Shown piece after piece: positions 1-5,681 of a DNA stretch of 5,714 nucleotides. A program made the translations under genes and the position numbers. A model generated the notes under the pieces. The model was not told the DNA's origin and searched no databases. It worked only from the letters and a program-made list of their open reading frames with translations. This DNA comes from Nitrospirota bacterium (GTDB lineage Bacteria > Nitrospirota > Thermodesulfovibrionia > UBA6902). How positions within the stretch are numbered: position 1 is the first letter of the stretch; each line of letters opens with the position of its first letter. The stretch covers positions 1 to 5,714 of the forward strand of contig WFVK01000015.1 in the NCBI GenBank assembly GCA_015491705.1, in the 5' to 3' direction.

Positions 1-328
1 CTCTTACTTCAAGCACGAGCTTTGTACCGGGATTCAACTGTCTCAAGGCCTGCAGGATGTTAAACAGGAGCATGCTTGCAATCCCCGTCCTCCTGAACTC
101 GGGCATGACCGAGATATTCAGGAGATGTGTCTCATCAAGTATGGTGCGGATGCATACATAGCCGACGATCCGGTCGTCTGTCACCGCCACCTTCAGGATG
201 GCCCTCTCGTTGCCGAGTTCGTACCTGAATGAACTCGCGGTCCAGGGGGTGGAGTAACACCGCTTCTCTATGGCAATGACCTCCGGAAGATCATAATATG
301 ACATCTCCCTGATTACTATCCCTTCCAA
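1..328 (-). CDS. rimI: Ribosomal protein S18 alanine N-acetyltransferase RimI (C-terminus beyond window)
   Basis: GNAT-family acetyltransferase; the family transfers an acetyl group from acetyl-CoA to the N-terminal alanine of ribosomal protein S18 in the cytosol. About 109 codons are present and the 3' end lies off the left edge. Visible landmarks in order: an N-terminal IREMSYYDLPEVIAIEK segment, STPW (the PWS/PWT position of RimI), IVGYVCIR (core strand), HLLNISVMPEFRRTGIA (beta strand plus the R-R-x-G-x-A acetyl-CoA pyrophosphate loop), and LVLEVR, the LEVR strand typical of RimI. I chose TTG at 328 over ATG at 304. It restores the conserved IRxM lead-in, has GGAG five bases upstream, and is the only usual start after an in-frame TAA at 329-331. 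It overlaps tsaB by 13 bp, implying translational coupling. With ATG 304 there would be an 11-bp gap. The family call is firm; the start is likely but not certain. Confidence 0.9.
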   Translation of the reverse strand, partial: MEGIVIREMSYYDLPEVIAIEKRCYSTPWTASSFRYELGNERAILKVAVTDDRIVGYVCIRTILDETHLLNISVMPEFRRTGIASMLLFNILQALRQLNPGTKLVLEVR

Positions 329-1002
329 TTAATCTCCGCCTCGGACTTTCTCACATAAAAAGGCGCAAGACCCGCAACATCCGCGGTAAGGCCCCTGTTT
401 AATCTTTCAAACGCGGCCTCCGCCACGGTCGAGGCACACGGCGACATCCTTGATGCAGGTGCAAAAACGGCCCTGGCCCCGAGGATTTCTTTAATGACTT
501 CCCTGTAAGTTTCCGCCCCGTCTCCCATGACAACGACCGGCTCATCGATACGGTGCAGCAGTTCCCCGGGATTTACCGCAGCCTCATGCATTATCTTCCT
601 GCACATATTGTCTTCCCACCTGTACAGGGCGGCATAGACCTCGTTCTTTCTTGCATCTATCATAGGGCATATCATATATGAGCAGAAGGGCATGGTCATT
701 GCAAAGGCATCAAGGGTGGGCACGGGAACAACCGGTTTATCCGTTGCAAACGAAAGACCTTTTACAGTGCTGAGCCCGATTCTGAGGCCGGTGAAAGAGC
801 CCGGCCCGATGGAGACCGCAAATGCATCGAGGTCGTGTATGCCGGTGCCGGAGGTCTTCAGAAGCCATTCAACAGACGGCATCAGTCTCTCGGCATGCGC
901 TATCCTGACGTTCACCCTGACCTCGGCGATGAGTCCGCGGCTGTCGTCTGCAATTGCGATGCTGCCGGTAAACGTAGCGGTTTCTATTGCAAGAATTTTC
1001 AT
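316..1002 (-). CDS. tsaB: tRNA threonylcarbamoyladenosine biosynthesis protein TsaB
   Basis: TsaB (formerly YeaZ) is the non-catalytic ASKHA-fold partner of TsaD. With TsaE they transfer the threonylcarbamoyl group from TC-AMP to A37 of tRNAs reading ANN codons. The 228-residue protein is full length for the family. It begins MKILAIETAT, the standard first strand. It then shows HAERL (36-40), SIGPGSFTGLRIG (64-76, the hallmark loop), DARKNEVYAALY (116-127) and a C-terminal PFYVRKSEAE (214-223). The ATG at 1002 matches the usual family start. No Shine-Dalgarno precedes it, so the transcript may have little or no leader. It is upstream of and overlaps rimI, so the two are probably co-transcribed. 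It is divergent from the GH3 gene across 70 bp. Nothing looks broken or foreign. Confidence 0.96.
   Translation of the reverse strand: MKILAIETATFTGSIAIADDSRGLIAEVRVNVRIAHAERLMPSVEWLLKTSGTGIHDLDAFAVSIGPGSFTGLRIGLSTVKGLSFATDKPVVPVPTLDAFAMTMPFCSYMICPMIDARKNEVYAALYRWEDNMCRKIMHEAAVNPGELLHRIDEPVVVMGDGAETYREVIKEILGARAVFAPASRMSPCASTVAEAAFERLNRGLTADVAGLAPFYVRKSEAEINWKG
334..337 (-). promoter_or_regulatory. Shine-Dalgarno supporting the TTG start of rimI
   Basis: GGAG on the minus strand, inside the last codons of tsaB, lies five bases before TTG 328. The alternative ATG at 304 is directly abutted by a GGGAG with no spacer, a poor distance for initiation. This favours the TTG start. Confidence 0.55.
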
Positions 1003-1014
1003 GGGCGGATGTTA

Positions 1015-1028
1015 ATTGTAAAATTCTA
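1015..1028 (-). promoter_or_regulatory. Candidate -10 region(s) for tsaB-rimI
   Basis: Read on the minus strand, TAGAAT (1028-1023) and TACAAT (1020-1015) each match the sigma-70 -10 consensus in five of six bases. The first would start transcription near 1016, about 14 bases before the tsaB ATG; the second would start almost at it. I see no good -35 box at 16-18 bp from either. Weak evidence, offered because the tsaB-rimI pair needs a promoter in this 70-bp gap. Confidence 0.3.
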
Positions 1029-1035
1029 CCACAGA

Positions 1036-1066
1036 TTTACAGATAAAGTGCAGAGTGTTTTATAAT
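1036..1066 (+). promoter_or_regulatory. Sigma-70-like promoter of the GH3 gene
   Basis: A perfect TATAAT lies at 1061-1066, and TTTACA (five of six matches to the -35 consensus) lies at 1036-1041. The 19-bp spacer is longer than the preferred 17. The predicted transcription start (about seven bases after the -10) falls at about 1073, the A of the GH3 ATG, so this promoter would give a leaderless mRNA. It interleaves with candidate tsaB promoters on the other strand. Confidence 0.5.
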
Positions 1067-1072
1067 GTTTCC

Positions 1073-2581
1073 ATGTCCGGCCCTGATAAAAGATTCTATC
1101 AACTGATCATCAGCAGGCTCGACGGCGACAGGCTTCCCTCGGTCTCTTACCGCGGGCGCTGTGCCGAGCTTGTCCGCAAAGGCATCGGGGGATTCATCCT
1201 CTTCGGCGGCCGCCGTGATGAGACAGAGGGCTTTATTGCGGAACTCCAGTCCATGGCCGCCTCCCCCCTGTTTATCGCATCCGATATAGAGCGGGGAGTG
1301 GGCCAGCAGGTGCAAGGATACACCGATTTCCCCTGCCAGATGGCCGTGGCGGCCGCGCTCGGCAGGAAGAGGGCCGGCGAAGTGAAAATCCTTGAGGATG
1401 CGGTCCATGCAGTTGCTGAGGAGGCGATCAAGGCGGGGATCAATATGCCGCTCATACCGGTCATGGATGTAAACAGCAATCCGGACAACCCGATAATCTG
1501 TACAAGGGCCTTTTCCGGCGATCCCGCAGATGTTGCATGGTACGGCGGCGTGTATATAAAGGTTCTTGAAAGAGCCGGCCTTATAAGCTGCGCCAAACAT
1601 TTCCCCGGGCACGGAGGCACATCCGTTGATTCCCACATAGCGCTTCCCGTGATCCCGAAACAACTGAACGAGTTGATGCATACGGACATTTATCCGTTCA
1701 GGGAGGCTGTAAAGGCAGGGGTCAGCAGTATCATGGCAGGGCATCTTGCCGTGCCGGCCGTTGACCCGGGGCTGCCTGCGTCCCTGTCGGAAAAGGTGAT
1801 AACCGGCCTGCTGCGGGAGGAACTCGGCTACAGCGGCCTCATCCTCACCGACGCCCTGAACATGCACGCCCTGAAAGGACAGGAGCATGCCGCGGTGAAA
1901 TGCATAAAAGCAGGGGCGGACATCCTGCTTCACCCTGATGATGCGGATGCGGTTGCCGGGGAACTGAAGCACGCCGTTGAAACAGGGGAACTCGAAGAAG
2001 GGAAAATAGATACAGCGGTGAAAAGAATCCTGCATTACAAATCCGCGCTCAGGGATATTAAAAGACACGGCCCAACAGACTGCAGCGGGCATGCAGCGCT
2101 TTCCGGCCTGATCTCCGCCATGGCGGTCACCCTTGTGAAAGACAGCGGCGGCGTGCTGCCGCTCAGGGATACCGGGGACGTCACCCTGGTGTTTTCAGGT
2201 GATGCTAAATACCATGCCCTGTCTCCCCTGAGAGACTTTGCCGGCGGCGACTCGCGGTGCATTAATGCCGGTGAAGACTCTCTCCCGGATTCCCCCTGCG
2301 GAACGGTGATCTTCGCCATCTTTACGGATATTGCGGCATGGAAGGGCAATGCAGGTATCAGGGATGAGGAGAAAAAGGCCGTCAAAAGGTTTATCGGCAT
2401 GTCGCAAAAGTCGATAGTTATATCCTTTGGAAGCCCCTATGTGCTCCGGGATTTTGCTGAAGCCGGGGCGCTCATTGCGGCTTACGATACAGGCAGGCAG
2501 GCCCAGTTGTCGGTCATCGGATGTTTGACCGGCGAGAGGGATTTCACGGGGTCACTGCCTGTGGCTCTCTTCCCGGCCTGA
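1073..2581 (+). CDS. nagZ: Glycoside hydrolase family 3 beta-N-acetylhexosaminidase, NagZ type, two-domain
   Basis: Predicted to remove non-reducing GlcNAc from anhydromuropeptides or wall fragments in the cytosol, as NagZ does in peptidoglycan recycling; no signal peptide is visible. From ATG 1073 it has 502 residues. The TIM-barrel domain (about 1-325) shows GGFILFGG (39-46), DIERGVGQQV (71-80), R145 in the TRAFSGDP segment, and KHFPGHGGTSVDSH (175-188). The last contains the NagZ-specific Asp-His acid/base dyad, D186 and H188. LILTDALNM follows, with the probable nucleophile D260. A second alpha/beta domain (about 345-502) begins AVTLVKDSGGVLPL, as in two-domain GH3 enzymes and unlike the single-domain enterobacterial NagZ. 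The first-strand motif differs from the usual DQEGGRV, so specificity is less sure than family. An in-frame GTG at 1055 would add six residues, but it lies upstream of the -10 box. No Shine-Dalgarno precedes ATG 1073. Confidence 0.88.
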   Translation: MSGPDKRFYQLIISRLDGDRLPSVSYRGRCAELVRKGIGGFILFGGRRDETEGFIAELQSMAASPLFIASDIERGVGQQVQGYTDFPCQMAVAAALGRKRAGEVKILEDAVHAVAEEAIKAGINMPLIPVMDVNSNPDNPIICTRAFSGDPADVAWYGGVYIKVLERAGLISCAKHFPGHGGTSVDSHIALPVIPKQLNELMHTDIYPFREAVKAGVSSIMAGHLAVPAVDPGLPASLSEKVITGLLREELGYSGLILTDALNMHALKGQEHAAVKCIKAGADILLHPDDADAVAGELKHAVETGELEEGKIDTAVKRILHYKSALRDIKRHGPTDCSGHAALSGLISAMAVTLVKDSGGVLPLRDTGDVTLVFSGDAKYHALSPLRDFAGGDSRCINAGEDSLPDSPCGTVIFAIFTDIAAWKGNAGIRDEEKKAVKRFIGMSQKSIVISFGSPYVLRDFAEAGALIAAYDTGRQAQLSVIGCLTGERDFTGSLPVALFPA

Positions 2582-3802
2582 ATTCCAGGGCGCGAATTTC
2601 AGCAGGAGGAGCATTCCCGGGACAGCGGCCAGCACGCAGGCGATAAAGAAATTTTCCCAGCCGAGTGTCTTGGCAAGAAAACCCGTTGGCGCCGAAAGCA
2701 CATCCCTGCCGAACGCCATAAAGCTCGTCAGCAGCGCATACTGGGTTGCGGTAAACTTTTTATTGGTGATACTTGCCATGAACGCCATGAATGCGGCAGT
2801 GCCCATGCCCGCGCTGATATTTTCAAAACCGATGACCGCTGACAGGGCCGGGATGCTGTGGCCTATGCGCGCCAGCACGGCAAACCCGGCAGTGGATATT
2901 GCCTGCAGGAACCCGAAGATCCACAGCGAACGGTTAATCCCCAGGCGAAGCATCATCGCGCCGCCCAGGGACGCCCCCCCGATAACAGCCCAGAACCCGA
3001 GCAGTTTCGTAATGGCCCCGATCTCTGTAAGGGAAAACCCCATATCCATGTAAAACGGCGTTGTTATGTTGCCGGCCATTATATCTCCTATCTTGTACAG
3101 GAGTATGAAGGCCAGCATCCAGAGCGCCTCCCTGCGCCTGAAGTATTCAACGAGGGGGGCGATGACAGCCTCCACCATGGTCACGGGCCTTTCGGCAACA
3201 CGGGGCTCCGGTGTCAGGAGCGTGGTGACAATGGCCGGCAGCATGCAGGCGGCTATTATTATATAGACCATATTAAACGACATATAATCCGCCATGATGA
3301 GTCCCCCGCCTGAAGACAGCAGCATACCTATCCGGTAACCCAGTACATACAGGGCCGAGCCCATGCCGAGTTCTTCATCCGCAAGGTCCTCCCTCCTGTA
3401 GGCGTCCACAACTATATCCTGTGATGCGCTGAAAAAGGTCACCATCAGTGCGGCTGCAACGAGCATGAGCGGGGTGTCTTTCGGATTGGCGAGTCCCATG
3501 CCCAGGATTGAGAGGGTCAGGGCCGTCTGTGCAATCAGCAGCCAGCCCCTCCTCCGGCCGAAGAAAGAGATGGTGTAACGGTCGAGAAAGGGGGCCCAGA
3601 TGAACTTTACTGAATAGGGTATGGCAAGCAGGTTTGTCAGGCCGATCAGGGACAGGTCTATGCCTTCTTTTTTCATCCATGCCTGAAGCACCCCCTTGGT
3701 TAAGAGCAGGGGCAGGCCGCTGGCAAAGCCCATTATCAGGGCCACAAGCATGCGCCTGCTCAGGATCGCCCTCAGTATTGTTTTATGTCTTTCAGGAATC
3801 AT
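2552..3802 (-). CDS. ampG: AmpG-family muropeptide permease (MFS transporter)
   Basis: Inner-membrane transporter of the major facilitator superfamily. AmpG imports GlcNAc-anhydroMurNAc and its peptides from periplasm to cytosol. The 416-residue protein has about twelve hydrophobic segments (first near 18-36, last near 384-402), fewer than the fourteen of the longer E. coli AmpG. Family signatures are GFASGLPLLL (25-34), LQAWM (39-43), the KFIWAPFLDRY loop (66-76), FGRRRGWLL (81-89), FFSASQDIVVDAYR (123-136) and LGYRIGML (154-161). The start MIPERHK has a basic N-terminus, with GGAG eight bases upstream. Its last nine codons and stop lie antisense to the last nine codons and stop of the GH3 gene. 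That neighbour would act directly on its imported substrate, which supports the assignment. Other small AmpG-like carriers of uncertain substrate exist, so the transported molecule is inferred. Confidence 0.88.
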   Translation of the reverse strand: MIPERHKTILRAILSRRMLVALIMGFASGLPLLLTKGVLQAWMKKEGIDLSLIGLTNLLAIPYSVKFIWAPFLDRYTISFFGRRRGWLLIAQTALTLSILGMGLANPKDTPLMLVAAALMVTFFSASQDIVVDAYRREDLADEELGMGSALYVLGYRIGMLLSSGGGLIMADYMSFNMVYIIIAACMLPAIVTTLLTPEPRVAERPVTMVEAVIAPLVEYFRRREALWMLAFILLYKIGDIMAGNITTPFYMDMGFSLTEIGAITKLLGFWAVIGGASLGGAMMLRLGINRSLWIFGFLQAISTAGFAVLARIGHSIPALSAVIGFENISAGMGTAAFMAFMASITNKKFTATQYALLTSFMAFGRDVLSAPTGFLAKTLGWENFFIACVLAAVPGMLLLLKFAPWNSGREESHRQ

Positions 3803-3810
3803 TCAGCAGG

Positions 3811-3814
3811 CTCC
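3811..3814 (-). promoter_or_regulatory. Ribosome binding site of ampG
   Basis: GGAG on the minus strand lies eight bases before the ATG at 3802. It supports this start over internal Met codons. It sits about 8 bp from the outer edge of the first 17-bp repeat. Confidence 0.5.
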
Positions 3815-3822
3815 GCTGCCCG

Positions 3823-3839
3823 TTTATGCAACATTAAGG
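3823..3839 (+). repeat. 17-bp repeat, copy 1 (forward)
   Basis: TTTATGCAACATTAAGG, one base (A for G at position 11) from the consensus TTTATGCAACGTTAAGG defined by the four copies in this window. It lies between the ampG start and the helicase leader, about 21 bp upstream of the ampG ATG. It is preceded by G, as copies 2' and 1' are on their own strand, and followed by T. Confidence 0.8.
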
Positions 3840-3869
3840 TGAACTTCCGCGCCGCGTCTCAACCGCCCC

Positions 3870-3886
3870 TTTACGCAACGTTAAGG
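3870..3886 (+). repeat. 17-bp repeat, copy 2 (forward)
   Basis: TTTACGCAACGTTAAGG, one base (C for T at position 5) from consensus. It is in the same orientation as copy 1, offset by 47 bp start to start. The 30 bp between the two copies is GC-rich and shows no other pattern. Confidence 0.8.
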
Positions 3887-3915
3887 ATAGCATACTCCGG
3901 CGGCCTTCTGAAAGA

Positions 3916-3945
3916 TTTATTTATACTCCTTCGGCATGTTATTAT
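3916..3945 (+). promoter_or_regulatory. Tentative promoter of the helicase gene
   Basis: An AT-rich island in GC-rich surroundings holds TATTAT (3940-3945), five of six matches to the -10 consensus. A weak TTTATT lies 18 bp upstream (3916-3921). TATACT at 3922-3927 is an alternative -10 but has no -35 partner. Either would leave a leader of more than 110 bases before the helicase ATG, including the hairpin at 3952-3972. Weak evidence. Confidence 0.25.
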
Positions 3946-3951
3946 CTCTCA

Positions 3952-3972
3952 CGGCTCCCGGCCCGGGAGTCG
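3952..3972 (+). other. GC-rich hairpin in the helicase 5' leader
   Basis: The bases CGGCTCCCG pair with CGGGAGTCG around a three-base GCC loop: nine pairs, one of them G-U. No T-run follows on either strand, so it is not a standard intrinsic terminator. It lies about 95 bases before the helicase ATG. An RNA structure in the leader of a gene for an RNA-unwinding protein could affect stability or autoregulation, but that role is inference. Confidence 0.5.
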
Positions 3973-4066
3973 GCTTGAATGTCACAGAACGCCCCCTGAA
4001 CTTCAATTCTTTGACTTTCAGAAAGCGGAAACACAAGTCATGAACAGAAAGGAAATGGAATAACCG

Positions 4067-5647
4067 ATGGAATCTTTTGAAAAGTTAGGTCTGTCTGAAA
4101 GGACATTGAGAGTGTTAAAGCAAAAGGGTTTTGAAGAACCCACGCCGATTCAGGCAAAGACAATACCGGCCATACTCGCCGGGGGAAAGGATATAGTCGG
4201 CCAGGCACAGACCGGAACAGGCAAGACCGCCGCCTTCGGCCTGCCGCTCATTGAGCGCCTGCAGACCGGGGCAGGGGCAGTGCAGGCCCTTGTTCTTACT
4301 CCCACGAGGGAACTGTCCATCCAGGTGGCGGAGGAGATGAATTCATTAAAAGGCAAGAAGAAACTGAGCATCGTCCCGATCTACGGGGGACAGTCGATAG
4401 ACCTGCAACTGAGAAGCCTGAAAAAAGGGATAGACATTGTTGTGGGCACACCCGGCAGGATACTTGACCATCTGAAGCGCAGCACTTTGATGCTCGATAA
4501 CATATCCTACCTCGTACTGGACGAGGCCGATGAGATGCTGAACATGGGCTTTCTCGATGAGGTCGGGGAAATCATGGAACACACCGGGCCCCGGAAGCGC
4601 ATCATGCTCTTCTCTGCCACCATGCCGCGTGAAATACTGCAGATCGCCGGAAAGTATATGGGTGAGTATGATGTAATGAAGATGACCAGGGGGCAGCTTA
4701 CGGTCAGCCGGACGGACCAGATTTATTTTGAGGTTGCCGCAGAGGATAAATTCGAGGCCCTCTGCAGGATCATCGATATCGAGGCAAAATTCTACGGACT
4801 CGTTTTTTGCAGGACCAAGGTCGATGCCGGCGCAGTCGCCGGCCGCCTGACAGAGCGCGGCTACGATGCAGACGCCCTGCACGGAGACATGTCGCAGGAC
4901 CGGAGGGAACGGATACTGAACAAATTCAAAAAGCGCCTGCTCAATATTCTTGTGGCGACGGATGTGGCTGCAAGGGGGATAGATGTTCAGGATCTGACGC
5001 ATGTCATCAACTACGCCCTCCCGCAGGATCCGGAGTCATATGTTCACAGGATCGGCCGCACGGGCCGCGCCGGCAAGGAGGGGATAGCCATAACGTTTAT
5101 TACGCCCCGGGAATACAGGAGGCTCCAGTTTATATGCAGGGAAGCAAAGACGGACATCCGCAGGGCAAAACTGCCCGGGATTGCGGATATAGTCAGATCA
5201 AAAAAGCTCAGGATCAAGGCCGAACTCCGGGATATTGTGAAATCACCCCCGCGGCGGGAATACATTGAGATGTCAGAGGAACTTCTGGAGAATAACGAGC
5301 CCGCCGATATACTGGCCGCCCTCCTGCAATACTCCCTGCATGACGAGCTGAACGAGCAAAGCTATGCCGTGATAGAAGATGCGGTTGTCGACAACAAAGG
5401 CAAGACACGGCTATTTGTGAAGCAGGGCAGACGCGACGGTCTGACACGCAGAAAATTAGCGGATTTTATAAAACTTAAAGGCGGGATAGCAGGCGGGAAA
5501 ATAAGGGACGTTCAGATTCTCGATAAATTCTCCTTTGTAACACTGCCTTTTCATGAAGCGGAAACACTGTTGTCCTGTCTCAAAAAACACAAAAGGGTCA
5601 CAGGTCCCGTCATTACAAAGGCCAGAAAGGTCCGCAGATTGGGTTAA
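4067..5647 (+). CDS. deaD: DEAD-box ATP-dependent RNA helicase, DeaD/CsdA type with DbpA-like RNA-binding domain
   Basis: Cytosolic ATP-dependent RNA unwinding, typically in ribosome assembly, mRNA decay or cold adaptation. The 526 residues carry every core motif: Q motif (GFEEPTPIQ, 21-29), I (AQTGTGKT, 47-54), Ia (PTREL, 79-83), Ib (TPGR, 128-131), II (DEAD, 152-155), III (SAT, 183-185), IV (LVFCRT, 245-250), V (ATDVAARGID, 297-306) and VI (HRIGRTGR, 327-334). A charged linker (about 360-440) leads to a DbpA-type RNA-binding domain (about 446-505: RLFVKQGRRDGLTRRKLADF and ILDKFSFVTLP). A basic tail ends the protein. It is shorter than E. coli DeaD and longer than DbpA, so the family is certain and the exact subgroup is not. 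ATG 4067 gives the standard MESFEKLGLS start. The Shine-Dalgarno is weak: an AAGGA 14 bases upstream, or a GGA seven bases upstream. It is monocistronic in this window and bracketed by inverted 17-bp repeats. Confidence 0.96.
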   Translation: MESFEKLGLSERTLRVLKQKGFEEPTPIQAKTIPAILAGGKDIVGQAQTGTGKTAAFGLPLIERLQTGAGAVQALVLTPTRELSIQVAEEMNSLKGKKKLSIVPIYGGQSIDLQLRSLKKGIDIVVGTPGRILDHLKRSTLMLDNISYLVLDEADEMLNMGFLDEVGEIMEHTGPRKRIMLFSATMPREILQIAGKYMGEYDVMKMTRGQLTVSRTDQIYFEVAAEDKFEALCRIIDIEAKFYGLVFCRTKVDAGAVAGRLTERGYDADALHGDMSQDRRERILNKFKKRLLNILVATDVAARGIDVQDLTHVINYALPQDPESYVHRIGRTGRAGKEGIAITFITPREYRRLQFICREAKTDIRRAKLPGIADIVRSKKLRIKAELRDIVKSPPRREYIEMSEELLENNEPADILAALLQYSLHDELNEQSYAVIEDAVVDNKGKTRLFVKQGRRDGLTRRKLADFIKLKGGIAGGKIRDVQILDKFSFVTLPFHEAETLLSCLKKHKRVTGPVITKARKVRRLG

Positions 5648-5664
5648 CCCTAACGTTGCATAAA
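5648..5664 (-). repeat. 17-bp repeat, copy 1' (reverse)
   Basis: Reads TTTATGCAACGTTAGGG on the minus strand, one base (G for A at position 15) from consensus. It starts on the base immediately after the helicase TAA stop and abuts the next copy with no gap. Confidence 0.8.
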
Positions 5665-5681
5665 CCTTAACGTTGCATAAA
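5665..5681 (-). repeat. 17-bp repeat, copy 2' (reverse)
   Basis: Reads TTTATGCAACGTTAAGG on the minus strand, the exact consensus. It is head-to-tail with copy 1' at exactly 17 bp. Beyond it the final 33 bases of the window (5682-5714) hold a CCGGCCGG palindrome and an AT-rich end, with no gene or clear terminator. Confidence 0.8.

Noticed and set aside
1037..2092. A 351-codon open frame on the minus strand opposite the GH3 gene
   Set aside because: It has no recognisable motifs and an odd His/Cys/Arg-rich composition. The plus-strand frame has clear GH3 catalytic motifs throughout, so this is an antisense shadow in GC-rich DNA.
3823..3886. Integron attC site or CRISPR array for the 17-bp repeats
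   Set aside because: There is no long imperfect inverted repeat with paired RYYYAAC and GTTRRRY boxes, no integrase gene and no cassette series. The units are too short, change orientation and have no regular unique spacers, so CRISPR is excluded.
3952..3972. The GC hairpin as an intrinsic terminator
   Set aside because: Neither strand has a T-run after the stem, and no upstream gene on the plus strand ends before it.
3785..4063. A 92-codon plus-strand open frame upstream of the helicase
   Set aside because: It begins inside ampG on the opposite strand, runs through both repeats and the hairpin, lacks a ribosome binding site and resembles no family I know.
4346..5002. A 218-codon minus-strand open frame opposite the helicase
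   Set aside because: It lies wholly under the core helicase motifs of the real gene and shows no domain of its own.
5646..5653. Telomere-like CCCTAA next to the helicase stop
   Set aside because: It occurs once and is explained by the one-base variant of the 17-bp repeat; there is no CCCTAA array.
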